From: Protostelium mycophagum
Lineage: Eukaryota; Evosea; Variosea; Protosteliida; Protosteliaceae
Assembly: GCA_002081555.1 (NCBI GenBank)
Contig: MZNV01002130.1
Span: 1-35,748 of the forward strand
Length of the DNA stretch: 35,748 nt
Direction: 5' to 3'
A model generated the notes under the pieces. That model was not told the DNA's origin. It saw nothing but the letters and a program-made list of their open reading frames with translations, and did not search any database. This document shows, one piece after another, positions 1-10,840 of the stretch (position 1 is the first letter of the stretch; the number at the start of each line of letters is the position of its first letter). The position numbers and the translations under genes are program-made.

Positions 1-702
1 GTCGTGCATTTCCCCTTTTTTGTCCCAGAAATCGTTTCCTGAAAGCACAAGTTCAGGAAAGGCAAAAACAAATCGCAGATTTCAGTCGGGTCTTTTCAAC
101 TGTTGGCGAAAAGAAATGAAGCGCAATAAAGACAGGAAGTACGGTTGTTATCGCCATATCAATATTAAGTCTTAGGTGTTTCAAAACAGAAGCAATATTT
201 CAGCATTGCATCTTGGCACTTCTATTTCACAAAAAATGATTTTAATCACCAAGCTAATTTCCGGTCAGTCCTTGTCACGCCTGGGAGCAATTCTAAATCT
301 TGGGTCTTGATGAAAAATTGGTAGATTTCTATGAGATTTCGCAGATGTATTTTCGTAATATCAAAATGACAAACCGTAAGCCGGAGTTTCGAAGATCACG
401 AGACTCCCCGAGCGTGCCAACATGCAATCATAATCAATAAATAAGACCACTGCCAGGTCCTTTCATTGAGAAATTTTAGAAGTCGATGCCCTCTGAACAG
501 GTAAGACAATTGATCAGTGTCAGAATGGAGCTGAGGACAAAAGGGTGGTGTATTCGCGATACAACACAATTTAAATAGAAAGAGAAGGAGAGAAGACGGA
601 AAAGAGCAGTCTAGGTTTTTGAAACATCAACACTTTCGGAAATCACAAGGTGCGTGACATATCATCATTTGTCTTACGACAGACGAGGAAAACTTGAATC
701 TC
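1..702. other. Non-coding upstream region of the LONRF gene
   Basis: No open frame with coding character was found on either strand. The stretch is mixed-composition, moderately AT-rich DNA and should hold the promoter and 5' UTR of the gene starting at 703. I see no repeat, RNA gene or clear TATA box. Confidence 0.5.
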
Positions 703-3294
703 ATGGTGACCAACTGTTCCATGTGCGGGCGTGATGAGGGCTCCAATAAGAGTTGTGAGGAGTGTCTGAAGGTATGTCGTGACATTTCTGAGTCGTGTTT
801 TTGGATGATGAATTTGTGATATCTTTCTGATCATTGTACAGAAGTGCGGCAATGATGCCTTCCTCCGCAAGGACTTTCCTCAGGCTCTTACTCTTTACAC
901 CTCCGCCATCGATTTAGGTACATACACTCCTATGTTCTCAGTCTAATTTCTTTTAGGCCAGGGAAGTGCGGCTCTCTACTCGAATCGTTCTGCGACACAT
1001 GCATCCATGAAGAATTGGCAATTGGCCTTAGAAGACGCCGATGCAGCACTACGCCTCAACCCAAGCTGGCCAAAAGTAAATCATCTCATACTCTTCTGAT
1101 CAAGCCGGAAAATAATGATACACAGGGATATCTGCGTCGTGCTACAGCTCTTTCTGAATTAGGAAGATATGAAGAGTCGATCAAGTCATATCTGCACGTG
1201 ATCCACTTGGACAACAGCAATGATTCGAACCTGAATGGCCTGTTTGACGTCGTACTTCGCCACGTGCTGACACCGAAGAAAGTGGAGATCCACGGCAAGT
1301 CACCTTTGCTTTGTGGACTCTGCCTCAACTTCTACCTCGAACCTCTAACCCTGTCTTGTGGACACACTTTCTGTAAGGGCTGTATCACAAAGTGAGTCAC
1401 CATCGTATATTCATTGTGTAAATATTTAGAATATATTTGGACAGAACACATCAAAGAATGATCGCAAGGATATGGAACCTGTACACATGGCAATCCTTGG
1501 TTATTGTTCAATAATGTTGTTGCGGCTCTGCCGGATTACGTTTTCCAAGTGTTTAATCAACTACATTATACATTATAATACAATGTTCTTACAGTTGTAG
1601 ACGGGACAGTTATAAATGTCCAGAATGTCAACATAGTTTTTCCAAGAGCAGCCTCCCTGCTGTCAACATCTGTCTCAACACTTTTCTCAGAAAATTCTTG
1701 CCCTCACAGTACACAGCCATGCTGTGCAAAGAACAAGGGAACGCGGCTTTTGCGGAAAATGATTACGACAGAGCTTTACAGCTCTACAACCAGGCTCTCA
1801 ATCACGGTGAGTTTCCCGCGCAATTTCATTCTTCAAATTTTGAATTTGGTCTGAATATTTACAGCTCCGGACAATCATGTGATATTGAGCAATATTTCAG
1901 CAGTGGAAGTCAAATTAGAAAAAAATGAAGAAGCTTTGGAGCATATTAACCGTTCCATTTCTTTGAGACCCGACTGGACCAAAGCTTACGTCAGGAAGGC
2001 TTCGATTTTGGCGGGAAAATCGAACTACAACGAGGCAATCAGGGCAATATGTGATGGTCTCAAGATGGACTTGCAGAGTTCAGAGTTATCTGCATTTTTT
2101 AAATGCTACGTGCAAAAGTTTGCAGCACAAGAGGGTGGGCCTGATGATCAAGACAAGATGCCATAACTGACATATTACAGATCCTAACACGTGCCAAATC
2201 GACGTGTTCAGCGGAACAGATCTCCCGAGCGTAATCAATGTCGCCCCTCCGGAACTCGAGGTTACGCCACCCGCGACCGGGGAGATGCAATGTTCTTTAT
2301 GCTTCGAGCTATTGTATGACCCACTCACTCCTAAATGTGGACACACCTTCTGTAGGATGTGCCTCTCAAGAGCTCTTGATCACCATGACGCATGTCCCAT
2401 GTGCAGGTGGGAATCTACAACTCGTTTTATTCCGATAAAACTGGTACTTCAGTGAGATGTGTATCTGAACATTGTAGAACACCACTCCCAGCATCTTTAA
2501 ATAGACAATCTGGTGATATGTCTATATCTACAATCCTCCAGCAAGTATGGCCAAATACATACCAAGAGAGGTCGGAGCAAGTTAAACAGGAGTTGGAAGA
2601 GTTGCAGACAAATGTGCCAATATTCGTGTGCGCTTTATTATACCCATCTATGCCAATGCCTCTGCATATCTTCGAGCCCAGATACAGACTCATGTTACGA
2701 AGGTGATTTATTTTATTTCTTAGGATTTTTTTGCTGACGAGTTGTAGATGCATGGAATCAGGTACGAGAAGGTTCGGCATGGTTGCGCACACCGGACATG
2801 GTTTTGCAAATTATGGCACTATGGCCCAAATTGGGGAGGTAGGAGTATTATTGTCTTTAACAATTAAAAACTTTAGGTTCAAATGCTGCCTGACGGACGC
2901 TCTCTCATTGATACGACCGGTTCTCAACGTTTCAAAATATTGAGCCATGGAGTAAAAGATGGGTATATGGTAGCTAAGATCGAATTTATAGAGGACGAAC
3001 CTCCTTCATCAGAAGGTAAAAACCCCGGAAAATCTTCTCTTCTGACTCGTTGTAGACGCCGAAAAAATCAAAAGGTTGGCTGATGAATTACGTGCCAATA
3101 CTACTGCATGGGTGAATACGTTGTCTGTGGAGAATAGGGCGAGACTCTTAAGCTACGGACCTATACCTGAAGATCCATACAAACTGAGCTGGTGGCTGGT
3201 CAACATTTCACCAATCGGGGAAAGTGAACAAATTAGACTTCTTGCAAACACGAGCCTCTTGAGCCGCTTGGAGAAGATGAAGGAAGTTTGGTGA
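703..3294 (+). CDS. LONRF: LON peptidase N-terminal domain and RING finger protein (LONRF-type E3 ubiquitin ligase)
   Basis: Eleven exons (703-771, 842-917, 957-1075, 1126-1391, 1601-1806, 1865-2134, 2181-2406, 2478-2702, 2748-2838, 2877-3015, 3056-3294) give 641 aa. Domains in order: TPR repeats from about residue 24; a first C3HC4 RING from C151 (CGLC, CGHTFC, CPEC); a second TPR block (about 215-330); a second RING from C373 (CSLC, CGHTFC, CPMC); then a LON substrate-binding domain from about residue 455 with NVPIFVC, HIFEPRYRLM, RRFGM and LPDGRSLIDT. This TPR-RING-TPR-RING-LON order is that of vertebrate LONRF1-3, which are cytosolic or nuclear E3 ligases without the Lon ATPase or protease. 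The start is the first ATG in frame, and an additional CxxC pair (residues 5 and 8) precedes the first TPR. Length is close to the family's. Identity is secure; the substrate is unknown. Confidence 0.93.
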
Positions 3295-3750
3295 TAAAGA
3301 CTTGTACATAACTGTCGTAATCTTGAAATGCTTGTGTAACAGTTGTAAAGACATACTCAAAAAGGCTGTGGAATGGGTGTCGGATTTACATGTCTATTTT
3401 TCCTTTGTTTGAACAGCACCTTTCAGCCAACAGACTTTTCTGCAGAGGGACAGAATCGGCCTTTTGAACTCGGAGTTATATCTCGCTTATTTTCCGGTGT
3501 CATCTATATCGGTAGATGTTGTTCAAGATAGAATGAAACCACAACCTTATCATGTCGCCTTCAACCTGTGAAACAACAATACAGCAACCTTATAGCGAGT
3601 GCACTCGGTAAGAAGGGAGACGGCATTGAAGAGGTACCTCCAGAAAGAAGGCCGCCTAGTAGGATTGAACAACCCTTTGGATGTTTTGCTGAGTGAATAA
3701 ATCATTCTACAGTCCAACACACAGTGTTCAAGACAACATCAAAGATAATA
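3295..3750. other. Intergenic region between LONRF and the secreted-protein gene
   Basis: About 455 bp with no convincing reading frame. It must hold the LONRF 3' UTR and the promoter of the gene at 3751. The run gtgaataaatcattc near 3695 is an AT-rich stretch that could serve either as a late poly(A) signal or as promoter sequence; I cannot decide. Confidence 0.4.
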
Positions 3751-4562
3751 ATGAACCGCATCCTCATCCTCGCCTTGGTAGTCCTCCTCGCTGCTGCCGC
3801 AAGACCAGTGAGCAGCATGCGTCAAGATGTACAAACTGACATTACTAAAGCTGTACAAGAGACAGGCTTCTGCCGGAGCTGGTGCAAACACCAACGCAAC
3901 AACCTCTTCAAATTTGGATCTTGGGGGTGAAGTGCTTTAATGATATCACAGGCTAACACGTAACAGCCGCTTTGAGCGCGAAGGGTGTTACTCTTTCAGC
4001 TGGATACAGCACTACAACCCAAGTGCACGCGAACATTGCGGTCAACATTGCAGTGGATGTACCACTCAACAACGGACTCCTTACCTCTCTTCTTGGTCTG
4101 CTCGGAAGCATCCTCAAGATCAATAGCCTCTTGGGAAGCATTCTCGGCACCTCTACAGCCACCGTACTGAACGTACAGTCATCTGTGGATATGACCGTCA
4201 CCGTTGGTGTGCAGACAGGCGCTCAAATAGCTTTCCCTGACCTCTTCCATCCCCTATTTACTCAAGATACTATCAATGCTAAGGTGCAAGCGGCCGTCAC
4301 AATTGATGTCTCTGGTGATGTGAGGAATGGTACATCCAAATGATGGTTGACTTTTTAGTTGGCGAACTCAATCACTTTGTTCACTCCCGTGGTCAACACT
4401 GAGGGCTTGACTGGCAGTTTCGGCCTCTTGCGCTTGGCTGATGGCATTCTGCAACAGATTCCCAGCGTCATAGACACCGCGAACGGGAGAATCGTTGCTA
4501 CACTCGACCCCAAGGTTGTTGCTGGAGTGTACTACTTTGTCAACATAGCCGCCTCTGCATAG
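3751..4562 (+). CDS. Small secreted protein of unknown function
   Basis: Four exons (3751-3828, 3866-3926, 3967-4319, 4359-4562) give 231 aa. Residues 1-22 form a textbook signal peptide (MNRILILALVVLLAAAARP). The mature part has no cysteine. It starts with an Ala/Gly/Asn/Thr-rich linker and continues with alternating hydrophobic/polar segments rich in Val, Ala, Thr and Ser that suggest beta structure, plus a doubled LLGSIL motif around residues 85-105. I do not recognise the family. The first intron (37 nt) was inferred because skipping it restores one continuous frame. Codons end in C far more often (ATC, CTC, GTC, AAC) than in neighbouring genes, which suggests high expression. An AATAAA lies at 4575-4580, 13 nt after the stop. 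Extracellular or cell-wall/cyst-coat location is a guess. Confidence 0.75.
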
Positions 4563-4574
4563 ACGAAATATCAA

Positions 4575-4580
4575 AATAAA
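4575..4580 (+). terminator. Candidate poly(A) signal AATAAA of the secreted-protein gene
   Basis: AATAAA sits 12 nt beyond the stop codon, in keeping with the short 3' UTRs implied elsewhere in the window. Confidence 0.5.
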
Positions 4581-4970
4581 CTTGTATACTATTGGAAAAC
4601 TTTTATCAAAAAGGAAGGAATTCCTTTCTCTTCTCAAACTGTTGTCTGTGTCATTTGTGTCCAATGTCTTTGTAGAGTCTTTATTGTTCCCAGTTACGAA
4701 CTTTGAGAGCCTAATTCTAAGCCAGATCGCAGGTTACATAACATAAAAATAACGGATTCTCGACCAAGAAAGATTTACAGATGCATTCTATCACTGTTCT
4801 GAATCCTTCGAAAAGAAAATTTGATCTCTGTTCCTTCTGCTTCAAATGATCAGTCGCACAACCAAAAAAATATTAAAAACAAATTTATATTTATGCGTAA
4901 CACGTAACACTTGTAGACCACTCATCCTTTAAATCTGAGACTGAGATGTGATCGTTCATCCATCTAAGCG
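4581..4970. other. Intergenic region before the PPR gene
   Basis: AT-rich, including an A-rich tract around 4862-4890; no coding frame seen. It should hold the PPR gene's promoter. Confidence 0.4.
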
Positions 4971-6359
4971 ATGCTCAATCTCGTTGCTACCCGCAGATTA
5001 CTCAACAGAAACACTTTAAAAACAATACCTTTAAGAAGGTACAGTTCACCTGCTTCTTTATTGGATTCCTACCACAAGACGAGTGATTTCGCTTCTCTTG
5101 TCACTCTTCATACAACACATGCGCTGCCACAAGACCGTTTAGAAGAATCCATCCGATTATTGAGTAGACGAGGAGAAAATGAACGGGTAGCCCAGCTTCT
5201 TCAAGTATTGCAAAAGAGAGGCCTGGAATTAAAGGAGGACACATTAAGAACACTCATAGAACTACAATGTGAAAGAGGAGACGCGAAAGCAGCGGAGAAG
5301 ATGTTTTCTTGGGCAGTGTCAAAAGGGCTGCAAACAACAAGAGGCCTCATGAGTAATCTTATCTCTGTGAACATGGAGGTGAAATGTAAAATGATTAGGA
5401 TCCTCTAACTCGTACAGGTGCGAAATCAAGAGCGAGTCGATGAGCTCTATCGAATGTGTATCAAGAAAGGTGCGATTGATGTTCACCTTCTCATTTTTTG
5501 ACTGTACAGAGTACCCCTTACGCCGATGGATACATTACAAGCAGCTCGCGCATAGTGTGGAGAAAGATGACGTAAAAATGGCAGAGATCATTTGGGAGAA
5601 GCTCCAGAAGGACGGCATCAAGCCAGATCAAAAAGCTTACAACTCTATCATTCAAGTCAACATCAGACACGAACGGTGGCAGAGGGCAGATGAACTCATA
5701 GATAGGATGTTAGCTGATGGGCTGCCTCCAGATGTCGCCACATTTTCAATGGTGGCACAGGCATCAGTCGTCTTGAGAAGTGACAAACTTTTAGAGAGGA
5801 TCGTCCAGAGTATAGAGAAGGACAGTATACCTTATAACATCATCACTTTCAACTCCCTCATCTCATTCTTCGCGCGGGATCACAATCAGAAGGGAATCGA
5901 TCGGATGTTAAACATGATGAAAAAGAAGAATATAGAACCCAACAACAGCACCTTCACCACGATAATACACATGCACTGTTCATATAAAGAGTATGATAAA
6001 GCCAGTCAATTATGGGACGAAATGGTCAAATCGGGACGAGAAATCGATCTTGCCGCATGTAAGGTAGTTATTCATTTGATTTTTATTTTTCAATTTCATA
6101 TTTACAATTAAATTTTAAATAAAACTCTGAAAAAAATATTTAATATTACCAAATATTATCAGATAGAATTTGAAATAATTTTGTAGGTGATGGTCAATGG
6201 GTTTTACTTGGACAACAAGAAGATATTAGAAGTCTTACAAGTCATGAAATCTAGAAATATCAAGATAGATCCTGAGCTGAAGACAATCATCAAGAACTCC
6301 ATCAGGCACATGTGTAAGTCTTATTCACATGAATGAACCTGTGTACAGATGAAGATTGA
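4971..6359 (+). CDS. Mitochondrial pentatricopeptide repeat (PPR) protein
   Basis: Five exons (4971-5378, 5418-5469, 5510-6063, 6187-6313, 6349-6359) give 383 aa. The N-terminus is Arg/Leu/Ser-rich without acidic residues for about 30 residues (MLNLVATRRLLNRNTLK), typical of a mitochondrial presequence. From about residue 80 on, 35-residue helical repeats follow, with recognisable PPR signatures such as DTLRTLIELQCERGDAKAAE, AYNSIIQVNIRHERWQRADE, TFNSLISFFARDHNQKGID and TFTTIIHMHCSYKEYDKASQ. PPR proteins bind organellar RNA in a sequence-specific way and act in its processing, stability or translation. No catalytic tail (DYW, SMR) is present. The last tiny exon is inferred from a canonical GTAAGT donor at 6314; without splicing the protein would end at 6340 instead. 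The intron at 6064-6186 is unusually long and AT-rich. Confidence 0.86.
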
Positions 6360-6829
6360 AGGATCGTGATTGTTTTTGAGGCTTGTCTTAATAGAGTTGG
6401 ATTTGTCGCTTCGCGCCAAAAAACTTGGATTTTTCTGATTTTTTATGCACAAACACGAAGAAAGTTGATAAATGCACAACAAGACAATTTCGGCAGAGCC
6501 CAAATACAATATGTACATAACAATGTACTGATTTACACTGGCTGATCTATAAATAGCACATTAGGACATCAGAAGTAGAACTGTATTTCTTGTAAAGAGC
6601 ACGTATTCCATTAGCACCTTCCAATTTCTAATTTCTTATGGTGATACCTTGTTATATGGATCGTGCCTAAGCTCTTTATGATTAGCATCGTGAGTTCTGA
6701 TCGTGGTTTGTGATCTGTTGGATTCCGGGCTGAAAAATTGGTCGAATTCTGCGAAAAGCCCAAAAAATTGAGTCCCCCTTGTTCGTTGAATTGGAAGACA
6801 CGACAAATATTTCACCACACAAAACCTTC
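6360..6829. other. Intergenic region with kinase promoter
   Basis: About 470 bp, no supported coding exon. It contains a perfect TATA box at 6548-6556 and short upstream ATG frames near 6639. The sequence in frame just upstream of the chosen kinase start lacks coding character. Confidence 0.45.
6548..6556 (+). promoter_or_regulatory. TATA box candidate (TATAAATAG)
   Basis: A canonical TATAAATAG lies about 275 bp upstream of the kinase start codon at 6830. If used, it predicts a 5' UTR of about 240 nt with a short upstream ORF. Confidence 0.45.
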
Positions 6830-9800
6830 ATGACCACCTTATACATACATCATGATGGGAAGACCAAGTCTTTACACCTCTCATTCCAAGATGATGATTT
6901 GAGAATTAGAGTTAAAAACAGATTGGGGTTGTGGATTCCTTACCGATCGATCAAGCTATATAGTCCTGCCAGATCGCTCACTTATGATCATTCTCGTCAC
7001 ACACAATTCGTCGAAGCGTGTCAACAAACAGTATTAGAAGTTGAAATTGAAGACATCGACCTCGGTGAGTCAAATCAGAAGGAGCAACTCCTGACTGAAG
7101 ATGTTAGGTAGGTACAAATGCACTGGTCGAGAGCTCGGGAGAGGTAATTTTGCCCAAATTTACGAAGGATACGATTCCAAGAATCCAAAAGAGAGGGTGA
7201 TTTGTTGATAGTCGGCGAAGATCTGAAGAATATTCATTGAAGACTTGATCAGGTTGCGATTAAAGTGATCGATCCTTCGAAATTACCAGATGAGAAACAC
7301 GTATTATATCACGAATCAGAGAAGAAGATATTAAGAAGGGTTCAGCACGAGAACATCGTTAGGGTGTATGACATCATCGTAAGTGATGAGATCCGACGAT
7401 TGTACAATTTTACAAACGTTCAAGTCTTCAAGAGTTTCCGCCCAATTTCGATTTTCAAATTAAATGTACACAGAACAAAGATGAGTACGGAGAGAAATAT
7501 GTGTACATGGTGATGGAGTTGTGTCACGGTGGTAGCCTCAAATCAGCGATCGAAAATCGCGGAAAACTCAGCGAAAACACGACGAAAAGGGTCACACGTC
7601 AAATTGCCAAAGCGCTGGTCTATCTACACCAACAGAACATCGCGCATAGAGATCTGAAACCTGCGAATATCCTGATGACGTCACCCGACGTCGACACAGC
7701 CGAGATCAAGATATGCGGTCAGTGACATTCAGAAATTTCCTGGAATATTCATTGAAGAAAATAGATTTTGGTATGTCTAAATTGAACGAGAACGAAGAGA
7801 GCATAATGAAATCAACCTTAGGTACTCCCATGTATATGGTAATTATTATTATTGTTATTATTATATCTTCTGGAGTGAAGTTCAAATTAAAATATATACT
7901 GAATGCATTGATAATAAATTGATTGAAATATGATTATATTTGACATGAGTGTGACACAAGTAGGCACCTGAAGTATTGTATGGGAAAGAGTATGATTCCA
8001 AAACAGATATATGGGCATTAGGACTCATCATTATGGAAATGCTAATCGGTAGGCCCACATTCCGAAATATGAACGAGGTTAAAGCCGCCAGAAAGGTGAT
8101 TTTCGGTTTTTAATTTTCGTGCGTGAATATAATCTTTTAATAAAGGACAACAGAGGTCCGTGTCTTTACCATCAGAAATCAGATCTACAACCAGCTCAGA
8201 ATGTCTCGACCTTCTACAAACGCTTCTACAATCCGACCCCTCCAAGCGCGCGAATTATGAGAAATTGATAGAGCATCCTTTTCTTCAAACGGACGAAAAG
8301 AGGTTTATCTTGGCACAAGAAGGTGTGACACATGTCATCCCAAAGAATATCAGGTGATACTTCAGTGAACTTTCCATGAAATCTGATGGAAATTTCAGCA
8401 TTGCGGAACTCCGAAAGATGGTGGCTGCACAAAAGAAAATAAAAGAGGAGCAGATAATGATACTCTCTCAAAATGATAAAGGCACAGAACTTTTAGATAT
8501 CCCAGAACCGCAGTCCGATAGATCATGGGAGAGTGCGGATGACGTCGTAGTATACCATATCGATGTGAGTTTAATTTTTACATATTAAAAAACATTATTT
8601 CCATTTAATAAAATCTTTACAGCCAAATTATCAAGTTGTAGAAACGCCGACCTTAGATGACAGGAGATTCTCGGAATTCTCTGCAATACCCATGCCAACG
8701 AATCCCACAATGGTGCAGAAGAGTCAATATGTAACACAATGTATCGAGAGATTAGAGAAGATTCTTCAAGAATGTCACACGAAAAGTCAGGAATACATGT
8801 CACTTATCAGGATTACAACTAACCAGAAACGAGCCATCAGCACTTTATCCGACCACATGCGTCCAGTAAATCTATCTTGACATTCTTCAATTGTTTATTT
8901 AGTCACAAAAAATTAAAATAATCCACTTTGAAAGGATAAAATAAATTTCTGAGCGTTGTAGAAGCATGAAGAGATGGATAGAGAGCATAAAATGCAGAGG
9001 GAGGAGTTTTATGTAGCAGAGAAAGCAGCCTCTGATATTTTGGCCAACTACAACGACACATGTCAGATGGTATGCCATACAGAATTTGAATTCTTGATTC
9101 TTCTGAGTTTCATTCAGATGAAACGGACCAAACTACACCCCGATCTACAACGCCCAAATCTGGAGTATTTATGGGATTTAGTAGAAAATCCTTCCGAATT
9201 TACAAACATAGTGAACAGCATTAAATCCAACAGGAGTGAGCCTTTAGAGATTTCGTTAACTAGAGAAAAACTGACTCGTTGTAGATGATCTAAAAGCATG
9301 GCTTCAAGGGCTTGAGAGTCTTAAAAAATCAGAAGAGAAAATGAATAAAATGACGACCTCGCGCTCGGGCGAGGAGGAAGCATTTTTACGCAGAGACAAG
9401 AACCACAGACAGATGTTGAGTCAAATTTCTGATGATCTACAAGAGTGTAGAGAATACGTAAAAAATATGGTGAGATGGATGTTAAACGCTTCGTGATAGA
9501 AAAACTGACTCGTTGTAGACGGAGAATAAGAAAATTTTGCTTGGAAGTTCGATGCAAAACGGTAAGATAATAAATGTCGACGTTGAGTAATGAGAGCCCA
9601 GATTCAATGAGTGTGCTAGAAGACTGTCGACAAAAATTCCAGAGATCTGTGGAATCATACAAAACAATCTTCACCAATTTCAACAATTTATACAAACAAA
9701 AGGTACAAAAAAACATTAAAAATAGAATTAATTCTTTTAGAACCACAACACAGCCCAGATCTATATGGCTGTGCTAATGCCACGTAATCATCCACAGATC

Positions 9801-10826
9801 ATGATCGAAATGAGCAACAGAGCAAACCAACTGCACAAGTTTGCTTTGAGCGTGCATCAAGTAGAAAAGAATGTGATGAACATCCCACACTCACATAACC
9901 TGATTGTGGAGGAAATAGAGAGGAGAAAGTTCTTTGAAAAGTCTTCAGAGACTATAAATAGAATCATGAGTGCAGTGGGTGAGTATTGTAGACAGTCAAA
10001 ATATTACAATATTCTAACGTTAACATCAAACAGAGAGACGTACAGAAATAAATGAGGAAGTTGCATTCATCGTCCCTTTTCAGTTAAACGAAGACACAGC
10101 GCTCACCGAAAAAATCTCGGAGCTAGAATCTCGTTGCCTGCTGTTGGAAGAGCAAAATAAGGTGAGAATTTTTGTAGACATAAAGTAGGTTCAGGCGCAT
10201 TTTTGAAGAAGCACAACACAAAGATGGAGATTTTGATTTTTACAGCGACTCGCTTCTGACCTGGAAGATGCGCAACATTCGACACGAAGACTAAATGTGG
10301 AACTGGTCGATCTACAATCTGTCAGAGAGAAACTGTCCTCTGATGTTGCCTCTTTACAGACCAATTTTGACGTGCTCACCGCAGAGAAGGAAGATATCAA
10401 GATCGACCTTGAATATTGCAAGTGCCAACTATATGATGCAAATGCTAAAGAGAAGGAGAGGTGCAGAGAGATGATTGATGCGATGGTGACCACAATCATG
10501 AAATGTCATTCACTGATTTTTGACAGGAACGCAATGCGAACACCGAACAGAAGCTTCAAGATGTTGAGATACAAATGTCACAGTCCATCGCAGAGCAACA
10601 AGAGATCGTAGAAGACCTCGCTCTCCGCTTAGAAGAGGCTTGCAAGAGAGAAACACAAGTTCAATCACGTCTGGAAGTACTGATGAACCTGACTCATCTG
10701 AGAGATTGCCCGATGGGTTGTGGTTTTGTGCCTTCATCTACGATCGAGAAGCATGCCGCAGAATGCATGGGTTCCACCAATAATCCGACCCTTTGGCATA
10801 GAATCGTAAGCGCGAGAAGAGAATAA
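6830..10826 (+). CDS. Ser/Thr protein kinase with N-terminal ubiquitin-like region, long coiled coil and C-terminal zinc knuckle
   Basis: Eighteen exons give 989 aa (6830-7064, 7108-7196, 7253-7378, 7474-7717, 7765-7838, 7964-8095, 8154-8353, 8399-8564, 8623-8865, 8962-9069, 9118-9235, 9285-9469, 9519-9561, 9602-9702, 9741-9978, 10034-10161, 10246-10485, 10527-10826). Residues 1-78 look like a small beta-grasp (ubiquitin/PB1-like) domain. The kinase domain spans about 81-345 and has all key residues: GRGNFA loop at 89, VAIK lysine K112, HRDLKPAN with D210, DFG at 232-234, APE at 257-259. Residues about 400-940 are mostly coiled coil. The tail carries C951-x3-C-x10-H-x3-C, a zinc knuckle. Kinase features resemble the ULK/NEK/IKK-like group; kinase plus ubiquitin-like plus coiled coil recalls TBK1/IKK, but here the ubiquitin-like part precedes the kinase. 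Active Ser/Thr kinase is likely; pathway unknown. Confidence 0.86.
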
Positions 10827-10827
10827 A
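10822..10827 (+). terminator. AATAAA overlapping the kinase stop codon
   Basis: The TAA stop (10824-10826) lies inside an AATAAA hexamer. The opposing gene's stop codon is only 14 nt further on, so the two 3' UTRs must overlap. Confidence 0.5.
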
Positions 10828-10840
10828 GAATGTATTTTAA

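Noticed and set aside
6405-6425. E2F-like site CGCGCCAAAA
   Set aside because: One short match in the middle of an intergenic region with no other cell-cycle context; chance occurrence is likely.
9321-9746. 141-codon minus-strand open frame inside the kinase gene
   Set aside because: It overlaps four well-phased coding exons and introns of the plus-strand kinase and looks like random Phe/Leu/Ser-rich antisense.
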